Shown here piece after piece: positions 27,040 to 35,094 of a DNA stretch of 64,000 nucleotides. The notes beneath the pieces are model-generated. The model was not told the origin of the DNA. It ran no database searches and saw nothing but the letters and a program-made list of their open reading frames with translations. The stretch is from the NCBI RefSeq assembly GCF_900109455.1, contig NZ_FOAG01000010.1:1-64000 (forward strand), in the 5' to 3' direction. Every line of letters starts with the position of its first letter. Within the stretch, counting starts at the first letter, position 1. The position numbers and the translations under genes are program-made. Origin of the DNA: Roseovarius azorensis. GTDB lineage: Bacteria; Pseudomonadota; Alphaproteobacteria; Rhodobacterales; Rhodobacteraceae.

Positions 27040-27569
27040 AGCTGCCTGAGCGCCGCCCTTGCCAGTCGCGCCACCGGCATATCGGTATCGAGCGACACAA
27101 CCGGCCCTACACCTTCGGGCAGCGCTTCTGCAGCCCCCGTCAGCCGCTCAGCGATATCCTCGCCCACCTCACGCCCCCGCATCGCCAGCCGAGCCGCCAG
27201 CACCTCCTGCGCCGCCGTCAGATGCAGCACTGCAAAGGGTTGAAATCGTGCCTGCGCCTCGGGCAGAACCCCGCGCGACAGATTCACCAAGAGATCCCGC
27301 CCAAGTCCGAGATCCAGACTGATCCCCACCGGAACGCCATAGCGCAACCCGTGAGCCCGCCAATGAAGCGCAAAACCGCCATCCTTCAGACGCATGTCAA
27401 ATTCCGCCTCGCTCACCGGCTCATGCCCCTCGCCCGCAGGATCGGCGGGCCGGGTGATCACCCGCCGCACGCGGCGCAGCCCGGGCCGCGCCTCGATCAT
27501 GGCGCGCATCAGCGTGTCCTTGCCCACGCCCGAGGGGCCAACCACGGCGATGAACCATCCCCGGTTCAT
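27021..27569 (-). CDS. phnN: Ribose 1,5-bisphosphate phosphokinase PhnN
   Basis: A 182-residue guanylate-kinase-like protein. PhnN phosphorylates ribose 1,5-bisphosphate to PRPP, returning the C-P lyase product to metabolism. The Walker A is VVGPSGVGKDTLM, followed by RRVITRPADPAGEGHEPVSE. The ATG at 27569 (MNRGWFIAVVG) overlaps the phnL stop by 4 bases; a longer frame to 27611 would overlap phnL more and lacks family support. It is the last gene of the minus-strand phnGHIJKLN run. Confidence 0.94.
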   Translation of the reverse strand: MNRGWFIAVVGPSGVGKDTLMRAMIEARPGLRRVRRVITRPADPAGEGHEPVSEAEFDMRLKDGGFALHWRAHGLRYGVPVGISLDLGLGRDLLVNLSRGVLPEAQARFQPFAVLHLTAAQEVLAARLAMRGREVGEDIAERLTGAAEALPEGVGPVVSLDTDMPVARLARAALRQLQAVRV

Positions 27570-28252
27570 GCCGCCCGCTCCGGCGAAAACCGGGTGACAT
27601 CCACCTCGCAATCGCAGACCCGCGCCCGTGCTGTCTCGTCGTGGAAGATCCCGACGATGGCGGCACCCCGCGCCTTGGCCTCCTCGATCAGCGATAGCAC
27701 CACCTCGCGGTTGGCCGCATCGAGACTCGCCGTCGGCTCATCCAGCAAGAGCGCCGGAAACTCATGCGCAAAGCCGCGGGCGATATTCACACGCTGCTGC
27801 TCCCCACCCGAGAATGTCGTCGGACTCAGCGTCCACAGCCGCTCCGGGATATTGAGTCGCGCCAGCAGCGCCTCGGCCCGTGCCAGCGCCGCCTCGCGCC
27901 CCACACCAAGCGCCAGTAGGGGTTCTGCCACCACCTCGCGCACCGGCACGCGCGGCACCACCCGCAGAAACTGGCTCACATAACCCAGCACCTCCCGCCG
28001 CAGCCTTATGATCTCGCGCGGGGCGGCGCGGGCCACATCCACATCCCCCACCATGATCCGCCCGCCGCAGGCCCGGTAATTGCCGTAGATCATCCGCATC
28101 AGCGTGGATTTTCCTGCCCCGGACGTGCCCGTCAGCGCCACGCATTCGCCGCGCGCCACCCGCAGATGCGCCCCCGCCATCACCGGAATGACCGCGCCGC
28201 CCTGATTGTGCAGGGTGAAACTCTTGCCCAGACCTTCAATCTCGATCATCAT
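27566..28252 (-). CDS. phnL: C-P lyase ATP-binding protein PhnL
   Basis: A 228-residue ABC-type ATPase. PhnL is required with PhnGHI for the first step, attaching phosphonate to ribose triphosphate. Walker A is [13 protein letters not shown], the ABC signature FSGGEQQRVNIARG, Walker B ALLLDEPTASLD. The ATG at 28252 (or the next codon, 28249) follows AAGGAACGG, which comes from the repeated 20-base motif. It overlaps phnN by 4 bases. Confidence 0.95.
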   Translation of the reverse strand: MMIEIEGLGKSFTLHNQGGAVIPVMAGAHLRVARGECVALTGTSGAGKSTLMRMIYGNYRACGGRIMVGDVDVARAAPREIIRLRREVLGYVSQFLRVVPRVPVREVVAEPLLALGVGREAALARAEALLARLNIPERLWTLSPTTFSGGEQQRVNIARGFAHEFPALLLDEPTASLDAANREVVLSLIEEAKARGAAIVGIFHDETARARVCDCEVDVTRFSPERAA

Positions 28253-28260
28253 CCGTTCCT

Positions 28261-28305
28261 TCTTCTTGGTGCAAATACCCCGGGGGTTTGGGGGCTGGCC
28301 CCCAA
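28261..28305 (-). repeat. Repeated motif copy A and hairpin between phnK and phnL
   Basis: On the plus strand 28261-28280 reads TCTTCTTGGTGCAAATACCC, a motif found twice more in the window. Beside it TTGGGGG (28288-28294) and CCCCCAA (28299-28305) form a perfect hairpin. In the reading direction of the phn genes the hairpin comes first, then the motif, then phnL. The AAGAAGAAGG end of the motif provides the ribosome-binding site of phnL. Confidence 0.7.
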
Positions 28306-28308
28306 TGC

Positions 28309-29079
28309 TCACACCTGCAACACGCTCGACACCAGCAACTGCGTGTAGCCATGTTGCGGATCGTCCAGCACCTGATCGGTCAGACCCGCCTCGACCACGC
28401 GCCCATCCTTCATCACCATCAGCCGGTCGGCCAGCAACCGCACCACCGCCAGATCATGCGTGACGATGATGGCGCTCAACCCCATTTCCCGCACCAGACC
28501 CCGCAGCAGATCCAGCAGCCGCGCCTGCACACTCACATCAAGGCCCCCGGTCGGTTCATCCATGAACACCAGCCGCGGCCCGGTCACCAGATTTCGTGCG
28601 ATCTGCAGGCGCTGCTGCATGCCGCCCGAAAACGCACCGGGTCGGTCATCCACCCGGTCGGCGGCAATCTCGACCCGGCCCAGCCAGTCGATCGCCCGAT
28701 TGCGGATATCGCCGTAACGCCGCGCCCCCACGGCCATCAGCCGCTCGCCCACATTTCCCCCGGCCGAAACCCCCATACGCAGCCCGTCGCGCGCATGCTG
28801 ATGGACAAAGGCCCAGTCGGTGCGCATCAGCATCCGCCGCTCGGGTTCCGACATCTTCAGCGTATCACGCGGGCCATCCCCCCGTGTGTCAAAGATCACC
28901 TCGCCCCGGTCCGGCGCCATCTGCCCCGCAAGACAACTCAGCAAGGTCGATTTCCCCGACCCGCTCTCGCCGACGATCCCCATCACCTCGCCGGGCCAGA
29001 GGTCGAAACTGACACCCTCGCACCCCCGCCGCGCACCGTAGAACCTGGCGAGGTCGCGTACCTGCAACAGCGCTGTCAT
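28309..29079 (-). CDS. phnK: C-P lyase ATP-binding protein PhnK
   Basis: A 256-residue ABC-type ATPase that binds the PhnGHIJ core complex and is needed for C-P bond cleavage. Walker A is VGESGSGKSTLLSCL, the signature GAFSGGMQQRLQIARN, Walker B RLVFMDEPTGGLD. The ATG at 29079 overlaps the phnJ stop by 4 bases; a longer frame to 29145 would extend into phnJ. Followed by a hairpin and motif copy A before phnL. Confidence 0.96.
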   Translation of the reverse strand: MTALLQVRDLARFYGARRGCEGVSFDLWPGEVMGIVGESGSGKSTLLSCLAGQMAPDRGEVIFDTRGDGPRDTLKMSEPERRMLMRTDWAFVHQHARDGLRMGVSAGGNVGERLMAVGARRYGDIRNRAIDWLGRVEIAADRVDDRPGAFSGGMQQRLQIARNLVTGPRLVFMDEPTGGLDVSVQARLLDLLRGLVREMGLSAIIVTHDLAVVRLLADRLMVMKDGRVVEAGLTDQVLDDPQHGYTQLLVSSVLQV

Positions 29080-29945
29080 GGCCTGCCCTCCTCGTAGGGT
29101 GCGCCCTGCGCCCCCACATGCCCCGCCGCGCGCCGCGACCGACAATAATCCGTGTCCGAACAGACGAACATCCGCCCGCCCGCATCATCCATGATCACCT
29201 CGTCAAGATAGCTGTCAGAGGCCCCACAGAGATCGCAATCGTGATCGGCCCTGGTGGCCTCGAACGGGTGATCCTCGAAATCGAGGCTGACCACCTCGCA
29301 ATAGGGCGGCAGCGCATAAATCCGCTGCTCGCGCCCCGCGCCGAAGAGCTGGATCGCGGCCATGCGCAGTTTCGGGTTGTCGAATTTCGGGATCGGCGAC
29401 GGGTCCATAACATAGCGCCCCTCGACCTTGACCGGATAGGCATAGGCAGTGGCAATCGCGCCGTGCTGGCTGATGTCCTCGTAGAGTTTCACATGCATGA
29501 GGCCATATTCCTCAAGGCTGTGCATCTTGCGGGTCTCCACCTCGGACGGTTCCAGGAACCGCAAGGGTTCGGGGATCGGCACCTGGTAGACAAGGATCTG
29601 ATCCTCGGTCAGCGGCTCCTCGGGGATGCGGTGGCGGGTCTGGATGATACTGGCGCGGGCGGTTTCCTCGGTGGTGGCGACACCGGCGGTTTTCTCAAAG
29701 AATTTGCGGATCGAGACCGCATTGGTCGTGTCATCCGCGCCTTGGTCGATCACCTTGAACGTATCCCCCGGCGTCAGGCACGCCGCCGAGACCTGCACGC
29801 CCCCCGTGCCCCAGCCATAGGGCATCGGCATCTCGCGGCTGGCAAAGGGCACCTGATAGCCGGGGATCGCCAGTGCCTTGAGAATGGCGCGGCGGATCAT
29901 CCGCTTGGTCTGCTCATCAAGATAGGCAAAGTTGTAATCACTCAT
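29076..29945 (-). CDS. phnJ: C-P lyase PhnJ (radical SAM enzyme)
   Basis: The 289-residue catalytic subunit of C-P lyase, a radical S-adenosylmethionine enzyme that breaks the carbon-phosphorus bond and releases the alkane. The four conserved cysteines stand near the end as C-x2-C-x21-C-x5-C (DCDLCGAS ... MFVCSDTDYC), matching the E. coli iron-sulfur cluster and active-site Cys pattern. The N-terminal block MSDYNFAYLDEQTKRMIRRA is diagnostic and sets the start at 29945. It lies 34 bases after phnI and overlaps phnK. Confidence 0.97.
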   Translation of the reverse strand: MSDYNFAYLDEQTKRMIRRAILKALAIPGYQVPFASREMPMPYGWGTGGVQVSAACLTPGDTFKVIDQGADDTTNAVSIRKFFEKTAGVATTEETARASIIQTRHRIPEEPLTEDQILVYQVPIPEPLRFLEPSEVETRKMHSLEEYGLMHVKLYEDISQHGAIATAYAYPVKVEGRYVMDPSPIPKFDNPKLRMAAIQLFGAGREQRIYALPPYCEVVSLDFEDHPFEATRADHDCDLCGASDSYLDEVIMDDAGGRMFVCSDTDYCRSRRAAGHVGAQGAPYEEGRP

Positions 29946-29979
29946 CGTGCGTGCCCCGGCTTGATCGTTCCAAGAAAAC

Positions 29980-31068
29980 TCATTCCGCCGCCTCTTGCGT
30001 TGCAAAACCTTCGGCCTCCCGACGCAGCTTTCGCACCAATTCCAGTTCGGATTGGAAATCGACGTAATGCGGCAGCTTGATATGCTCGAGAAAGCCCGTC
30101 GCCTGAATGTTGTCGGCATGCATGAGGACGAATTCCTCATCCTGCGCGGGCGCGCCCTGATCTTCCTCGCCCAACTCTTTCCAGCGCAGCGCGCGATCCA
30201 CGAGCGCCATGGCAATCGCCTTGCGCTCGGTCTGCCCGAACACCAGACCATAGCCCCGCGTGAATTGCGGCGGCTCTGTCTTGGAGCCCTTGAACTGATT
30301 GACCGTCTCGCATTCGGTCAGCACCACCTCGCCGATTTCGATGGCAAACCCCAGCTCAGGGATCCCCATTTCGACCGCAACGGCACCGATGCGCAGTTCG
30401 CCGACAAATGCATGGTTGCGGGCATAGCCGCGCTGTGTCGAATAGGCGAGGCTGAGGATGAACCCCTCATCGCCGCGCGTCAGCGCCTGCAGGCGCAGCG
30501 CCCGGTCGGCGGGCAGTTCCATCGGCTCGCGCGTGAGGTCGGGGGGCGTACTGTCGCTCTCGGGCTCTTGCTGGATCAGCCCTTCGCAGTCGAGATAGCC
30601 CATGATATGCGGCGTGGGGCCGGGGGTGGGTGTGGCTGTCGGCGCGTGTGGCGTCTCGCCCTCTGCCGCCAGCTTGAAATCCAAGAGGCGGTGGGTGTAG
30701 TCAAAGGTCGGCCCCAACACCTGACCGCCCGGCGCATCCTTGAACGTCGCCGAAATCCTGCGGTCACAGCGCATCGCGCCCGTATCCACCGGCAGGGATG
30801 CGCCAAACCGCGGCAGCGTCGTCCGATAGGCGCGGATGAGGAAAATCGCCTCGATCAGATCGCCGCGCGCCTGCTTGATCGCCAGCGCCGCGAGATCGGG
30901 ATCATAGAGCGAGCCCTCTGCCATCACCCGGTTGACCGCGATGCTCAACTGCTCGCGGATCTGCGCCACGCTCAGTTCCGTAACCGCAGGATCGCCCCGC
31001 CGCTCTTCCGCCAGCCAGGCATGGGCATTGTCGATCGCCCGTTCGCCGCCCTTCACCGCCACATACAT
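29980..31068 (-). CDS. phnI: C-P lyase core subunit PhnI
   Basis: The 362-residue core subunit PhnI, a nucleosidase-like protein that swaps the adenine of ATP for the phosphonate with PhnG, PhnH and PhnL. Markers include MYVAVKGGERAIDNAH at the start, TQRGYARNHAFVGELRIG, and LMHADNIQATGFLEHIKLPHYVDFQ near the C-terminus. The length is standard. The stretch of residues 137-155 (TPHAPTATPTPGPTPHIMG) is a Pro/Thr-rich linker. The start codon touches the phnH stop. Confidence 0.97.
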   Translation of the reverse strand: MYVAVKGGERAIDNAHAWLAEERRGDPAVTELSVAQIREQLSIAVNRVMAEGSLYDPDLAALAIKQARGDLIEAIFLIRAYRTTLPRFGASLPVDTGAMRCDRRISATFKDAPGGQVLGPTFDYTHRLLDFKLAAEGETPHAPTATPTPGPTPHIMGYLDCEGLIQQEPESDSTPPDLTREPMELPADRALRLQALTRGDEGFILSLAYSTQRGYARNHAFVGELRIGAVAVEMGIPELGFAIEIGEVVLTECETVNQFKGSKTEPPQFTRGYGLVFGQTERKAIAMALVDRALRWKELGEEDQGAPAQDEEFVLMHADNIQATGFLEHIKLPHYVDFQSELELVRKLRREAEGFATQEAAE

Positions 31069-31640
31069 CAGTTCGCCTCCACGCGCGTCGTGCGCGGCAG
31101 CGCCGCCAGGCGATCCCCGCAGGTAAGGACGAAATCCAGCCCCAGCGGATACCGCGCCGCATTGGCCTGAAACGCTACGGTCTCCGGCAGCGACAATGCC
31201 ACCTCACGCGCGATCCCCGGCCCCGTCAGCCGCGCGCCGCGCGCCTCCAGCACGTTCAACTCGACAATCAGCGTGGCCGAACGGTCCGGATACTCAGCCA
31301 GCCCCATCGGATAGCCCTCCAGCGGCAGCAGGTCCGGCCACGTGCCCACCGCGAACGCGGCACGCTCCCGCCCGACCAGAGGCGCGCCAGTGTGAAAGGT
31401 GATCCAGTCCCGCACCGCCGCGCAATCCGCCTCTCCGGCCAGATGCACCGGCGTTCCGGGATCGCAGAGCGTCAGCATGACCACCCCCGCCGCCGCCGAC
31501 AGGGGCGCAGGCGGCACAGCCCCCGCCACATGCTCCACCGTGCCGGGGCGCGCCATGGCACGCATTACCGCGCGAAACGCCAGCGCCGCCTCGACGGACG
31601 CGTCGGAAAATCCCCCCTGAAGCGCCAGCGCCTCCATCAA
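31068..31640 (-). CDS. phnH: C-P lyase core subunit PhnH
   Basis: The 190-residue PhnH subunit of the C-P lyase core, with a PLP-transferase-like fold but no PLP lysine in the family. The signature FRAVMRAMARPGTV is near residue 30, and FHTGAPLVGRERAAFAVG and KYPLGLDFVLTCGDRLAALPRTTRVE-like segments follow. It overlaps phnG by 4 bases and touches phnI. Confidence 0.95.
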   Translation of the reverse strand: MMEALALQGGFSDASVEAALAFRAVMRAMARPGTVEHVAGAVPPAPLSAAAGVVMLTLCDPGTPVHLAGEADCAAVRDWITFHTGAPLVGRERAAFAVGTWPDLLPLEGYPMGLAEYPDRSATLIVELNVLEARGARLTGPGIAREVALSLPETVAFQANAARYPLGLDFVLTCGDRLAALPRTTRVEAN

Positions 31641-32080
31641 TCCTCTCCCCGCACCATGGTAAAGAAATCCACCTTCGTGGCTGCCGCCTTGGCCGTCCGC
31701 GCCGCCCGCCGCGACGCCTCTGCCTCTGCCAGAGGCTCCAGCACCGCCGCGCGCACCTCTTTCGCCTGCGGCCCCTGCATCAGCGCATCGACCATCGCCG
31801 CCTGCACCGCGTGCTGCTTGCCGCGCCCCTGCACATAGCCATGACCCACCGCCCCATCAGCCAGCCGTAGCGCGCAGCGCGTCACCGTCATCTCGCCCAG
31901 ATTGAACGGTGCGCCCGTCGCCCCGGCCCGACCCCGCACCATCACGCCGCCCACCTCGGGCGGGCGCAGATAGCTGTGCTCGGGCGCAAATCCGGCACGC
32001 GCCCACAGCCGATCCAGATCAGCCGCCGGCGCGCGCGCCAAAAGGCCCATCCACGCCTTGCGGTCAAATTCATCGCTCAT
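31637..32080 (-). CDS. phnG: C-P lyase core subunit PhnG
   Basis: The 147-residue PhnG subunit of the C-P lyase core. Markers: RKAWMGLLARAP at the start, RPPEVGGVMVRGRAGATGAPFNLGEMTVTRC-type core, and GHGYVQGRGKQHAVQAAMVDAL. The ATG at 32080 is the family start; the open frame continues upstream into the phnF operator. It is the first gene of the phnGHIJKL run. Confidence 0.95.
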   Translation of the reverse strand: MSDEFDRKAWMGLLARAPAADLDRLWARAGFAPEHSYLRPPEVGGVMVRGRAGATGAPFNLGEMTVTRCALRLADGAVGHGYVQGRGKQHAVQAAMVDALMQGPQAKEVRAAVLEPLAEAEASRRAARTAKAAATKVDFFTMVRGED

Positions 32081-32094
32081 GCAGACACCTTGCA

Positions 32095-32128
32095 GATTTG
32101 TCGAGCTTACTATACAACTAGACAAATC
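32095..32128. promoter_or_regulatory. Candidate PhnF operator
   Basis: GATTTGTC (32095-32102) and GACAAATC (32121-32128) form a perfect inverted repeat with an 18-base spacer, in the 102-base gap between the divergent phnG and phnF genes. The spacer holds TATAGT/ACTATA, a possible -10. GntR/HutC regulators such as PhnF bind inverted repeats here. This is inferred from position and symmetry. Confidence 0.55.
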
Positions 32129-32182
32129 AATACCCGAAACCCCTCCTTCAAACAAGCCCGCGACCGGTGAAACTTCTGTGAC

Positions 32183-32902
32183 ATGACCCGCGAGAAACCC
32201 GATGCGCTCTGGCGCGCTATCCATGACAGCCTGAGCGCAGATATCGCGGCGGGCCGCTACGCACCTGGCGACAAACTACCCACAGAGGCAGCGCTCGCCA
32301 CCCGTTTCGGCGTCAACCGCCACACCGTGCGTCGTGCGCTCAGGGCGCTCTCCGACAGTGGCGTGATCTTTACCCGGCGCGGCGCGGGGGCCTTTGTCGC
32401 GCACCGCCCGGCCGACTATCCGATCGGCCAGCGCGTCCGCTTTCACCAGAACCTGCGCGCTGCGGGACGCCTGCCCGCCAAGGAAATCCTCGCCCTTGAA
32501 ACCCGCGCCGCCGACGCGGCAGAAGCAGAGGCGCTGACCTTGCTTCCCGGCGCGCAGGTGCATGTCTATGACGGCCTTTCGCTCGCCGACGGCATGCCCG
32601 TGGCGATCTTTCGCAGCACCTTTCCGGCGGCGCGCTTCCCCGACCTGCCCGAGGCCCTCTCGCGCCTCAAATCGGTCACGGCGGCGCTGGCCGAGCAGGG
32701 CGTGCCGGATTACACCCGTGCTTCGACCCGGCTCAATGCCAAACTCGCCAGCCCCACACAGGCGCTGCACCTGCATCTCAGCCCCGGCGCGCCCATCCTG
32801 CGCACCATCGCCGTCAACGTCGACCTGGACGGCCAACCCATCGAATACGGCCGCACATGGTTTGCAGGCGATCGGATAACCCTGATCCTGGCCGATCTCT
32901 GA
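32183..32902 (+). CDS. phnF: Phosphonate regulator PhnF (GntR/HutC family)
   Basis: A 239-residue GntR-family regulator of the HutC subfamily. The N-terminal winged helix is typical (GRYAPGDKLPTEAALATRFGVNRHTVRRALRAL), and the C-terminal UTRA ligand domain includes RVRFHQNLRAAGR and QPIEYGRTWFAGDRITL. Its position divergent to phnG, with a palindrome between, marks it as the local repressor of the C-P lyase genes. The ATG at 32183 lies inside a CTGTGACA half-site. Confidence 0.95.
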   Translation: MTREKPDALWRAIHDSLSADIAAGRYAPGDKLPTEAALATRFGVNRHTVRRALRALSDSGVIFTRRGAGAFVAHRPADYPIGQRVRFHQNLRAAGRLPAKEILALETRAADAAEAEALTLLPGAQVHVYDGLSLADGMPVAIFRSTFPAARFPDLPEALSRLKSVTAALAEQGVPDYTRASTRLNAKLASPTQALHLHLSPGAPILRTIAVNVDLDGQPIEYGRTWFAGDRITLILADL

Positions 32903-32914
32903 ACCTCCGCCGCG

Positions 32915-32932
32915 CTGTCACTGCCCTGTCAC
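32915..32932 (+). promoter_or_regulatory. Pho box-like direct repeat after phnF
   Basis: CTGTCAC repeats at 32915-32921 and 32926-32932 with exact 11-base phase. That is the arrangement bound by the response regulator PhoB (CTGTCA-N4/5-CTGTCA). It lies 13 bases after the phnF stop, with no gene downstream in the right orientation. Confidence 0.55.
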
Positions 32933-32940
32933 ATCGTTGG

Positions 32941-32974
32941 GCTACCAATGGAATGGTATTGTAGCTGCCCTTTT
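32941..32974 (+). terminator. Hairpin after phnF
   Basis: GCTACCAAT (32941-32949) pairs with ATTGTAGC (32958-32965) with one bulged C, followed by TGCCCTTTT. It is a plausible terminator for phnF or for a short transcript from the Pho box. Confidence 0.45.
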
Positions 32975-33030
32975 CATCCGGCGATTTCAGCATCGGCAAG
33001 GCGGTCCATCGTGGCGCCTTCATTTGAGTG

Positions 33031-33648
33031 TCAGCCGCCGTATTTCTCCAGGAACGCCTCGGCACTCAGCGCACGGAAATCCTCAAGGCTCTCGCGTAGC
33101 CTCGCGTGATCCCAGTCCCACCACGCCAGCGCCATCATTCGCTCGGCTAGGTCACGGGCCAGCCGCGCGCGCAGCGGCTGTGCGGGCACCCCCGCTACGA
33201 TCATGTAGGGGGCCACATCCCGCGTCACCACCGCTCCCGCCGCGATGACCGCGCCGTGGCCCACGCTCACCTCGGGCTTGACCTGCGCGTTGTGCCCGAT
33301 CCAGGTGTCGTGCCCGATCCGCGCCACGCGCGCCCGCCGCTTATCGAACCAGTGCGCATCGTCCTCTGCGTCTTTCCAGTAACTGGCCGAACGATAGAGA
33401 AAGTGATGCAGGCTGGCGCGATCCAGCGGATGATCCGTCGCCCCCACCCGCACGAAACTGGCGATATTGGCGAATTTCCCGAACTCGGCATTGGCAAGAT
33501 CGCAATAGCGGTCGCAATAAGAATAATCCCCCATCGCGACATGCGCCAGGCGACTGCCGCGCCCGACTTCTGTATAAACCCCTAATTCGCAATCGTTGAT
33601 CTCGCAATCCGGATGGATCACCGCCTCATCGGCCCGCAATCTCGGCAT
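33031..33648 (-). CDS. Phosphonate-locus hexapeptide transferase
   Basis: A 205-residue left-handed beta-helix acyltransferase-type protein. Hexapeptide repeats are seen in IHPDCEINDCELGVYTEVG and again in GHDTWIGHNAQVKPEVSVGHGAVIAAGAVV, with the acetyltransferase insertion loop (HHFLYRSASYW ... FDKRRARV) and the catalytic-His segment in between. The family (TIGR03308-like) recurs in phosphonate loci; acetylation of an aminophosphonate is plausible but unproven. It is the last gene in the phnCDEE run, after motif copy B. Confidence 0.88.
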   Translation of the reverse strand: MPRLRADEAVIHPDCEINDCELGVYTEVGRGSRLAHVAMGDYSYCDRYCDLANAEFGKFANIASFVRVGATDHPLDRASLHHFLYRSASYWKDAEDDAHWFDKRRARVARIGHDTWIGHNAQVKPEVSVGHGAVIAAGAVVTRDVAPYMIVAGVPAQPLRARLARDLAERMMALAWWDWDHARLRESLEDFRALSAEAFLEKYGG

Positions 33649-33715
33649 GCCGCGCTCCCAAAGAATTCAATGCTTCCGGTAGGGCTATTTCGTCAGGAAG
33701 AAACCCGACTGTGCT

Positions 33716-33735
33716 TCTTCTTGGTCCAAATACCC
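33716..33735 (-). repeat. Repeated motif copy B
   Basis: On the plus strand this reads TCTTCTTGGTCCAAATACCC. It begins 12 bases after the phnE2 stop, in the same minus-strand orientation as copy A relative to the phn genes, and precedes the transferase gene by 68 bases. One base differs from each of the other two copies. Confidence 0.7.
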
Positions 33736-33747
33736 GATTCCGCCCTT

Positions 33748-35091
33748 TCAGTGTCCGCCGTCGTCCGAGGTGATGAGCCGGCGGCGCAACCAGCCGGAAA
33801 CCGTATCCATCACCATCACCATGACGAGAATGAGAATGATGTAATAGCTTACCTCTTCCCAGTCCTTTTGCGTGATCATCGCCTGCGTGAGCAAGAGACC
33901 GATACCGCCCCCGGTGATTGCCCCGATGATCGTGGCGCTGCGGGTGTTGGATTCGAGATAATACAACAGCTGGCTAAGCAGCACCGGCGTAATCTGCGGA
34001 ATGACGCCAAAGCGGTAGCGTTGCAGCGGTCTCGCCCCGGTCGATTGCACGCCCTCGATCTCTCTCTTGTCCACGTTTTCCAGCGCCTCGTAGAATAGCT
34101 TGCCAAATGTTCCGGTATCGGTGATCAGGATCGCCAACGCGCCAGTCAGGGGGCCGGGGCCAAAGGCGCGCGCGAGGATGATCGTCCAGATCAGCGCATC
34201 GACCCCGCGCACAAAGTCAAAGACGCGCCGCACCACCGCGCGCACCGCCATGAACGGGCTGAAATTGCGCGCTGCGGCAAAAGCCAGCGGCAGCGCCACG
34301 ATACCCGCGCCCATCGTGCCGAGAAAAGCCATGAGGATGGTTTCAAAAATCGCCCATATCACGTCCCTGTGCTGCCACATCCGGTTGGTCCAGACGTCAT
34401 GCGCCATGGCCGCAAGATTGCTCTTGCCCGCGACCAGCCGCTCGTCCGAGAACGCCAGCCCGATCAGATCACCCGGGCTTTTGCCATAGAACGGGCTGTC
34501 GAGGGTGAACCAGAACAACTCCCAGCCGAAGTGGTAGCGCATCACCTCGATGCGCGCCCGGGTCAGCGTCACGCGACCCGCAGCGGTGGTGATGTCGACC
34601 CGCGTATCGCTGGCGCTGATCCAGTCCGGCACCTCGCCTTCGGGCAGGCGCAGGCCGATCCCCCGGCGGCCCGCCTCTGCCTCGATCAGCCCGTAGCCCG
34701 GCACGTCATAGCGCATCGTATTGCCGTCGATCAGAACCTCCTCGCCGTTTTTCAGTTCGATCCGAGTGCGGTCCGGGCTTTCGATCTCGACCCAGTCGGG
34801 GCTGGTGCCCTCGGGCCATGTGCCCTTGTTCTCGCCCTCGACCGCAATCGTCAGACTGCCCACACGGTTGTCGCGGGTGACATGGGTCTTGTAGCTGTAG
34901 CTGTCTGCGACAAGAATTTTGGCGTTGTCCATACGGGCACGGTCCGCCAGCCCCGGAATGTCGAAGGCAAAGAATATATAAATGAAATAGGCAAGAATCA
35001 CCGCCGGAAAACCAAAGGTCACCAGCCGTTTACGCCGGAACAGGCGGATCGCGTCAAGGCGGGTGGGCGTCACATCGGTCATCATGCTCAT
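33748..35091 (-). CDS. phnE2: Phosphonate ABC transporter permease, long form
   Basis: A 447-residue PhnE-type permease. A first membrane segment (about residues 25-45) is followed by a charged, beta-rich stretch of roughly 180 residues before the usual permease core, which has the ABC EAA-like loop IEGVQSTGARPLQRYRFGVIP. PhnE proteins are normally about 270 residues, so the inserted domain, predicted to be periplasmic, is the unusual part. It lies 3 bases after phnE1 and should pair with it. Confidence 0.92.
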   Translation of the reverse strand: MSMMTDVTPTRLDAIRLFRRKRLVTFGFPAVILAYFIYIFFAFDIPGLADRARMDNAKILVADSYSYKTHVTRDNRVGSLTIAVEGENKGTWPEGTSPDWVEIESPDRTRIELKNGEEVLIDGNTMRYDVPGYGLIEAEAGRRGIGLRLPEGEVPDWISASDTRVDITTAAGRVTLTRARIEVMRYHFGWELFWFTLDSPFYGKSPGDLIGLAFSDERLVAGKSNLAAMAHDVWTNRMWQHRDVIWAIFETILMAFLGTMGAGIVALPLAFAAARNFSPFMAVRAVVRRVFDFVRGVDALIWTIILARAFGPGPLTGALAILITDTGTFGKLFYEALENVDKREIEGVQSTGARPLQRYRFGVIPQITPVLLSQLLYYLESNTRSATIIGAITGGGIGLLLTQAMITQKDWEEVSYYIILILVMVMVMDTVSGWLRRRLITSDDGGH

Positions 35092-35094
35092 GGC

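Noticed and set aside
32167-32184. A Pho box on the minus strand before phnG
   Set aside because: Only about 11 of 18 bases fit and it is some 50 bases from any -10 candidate.
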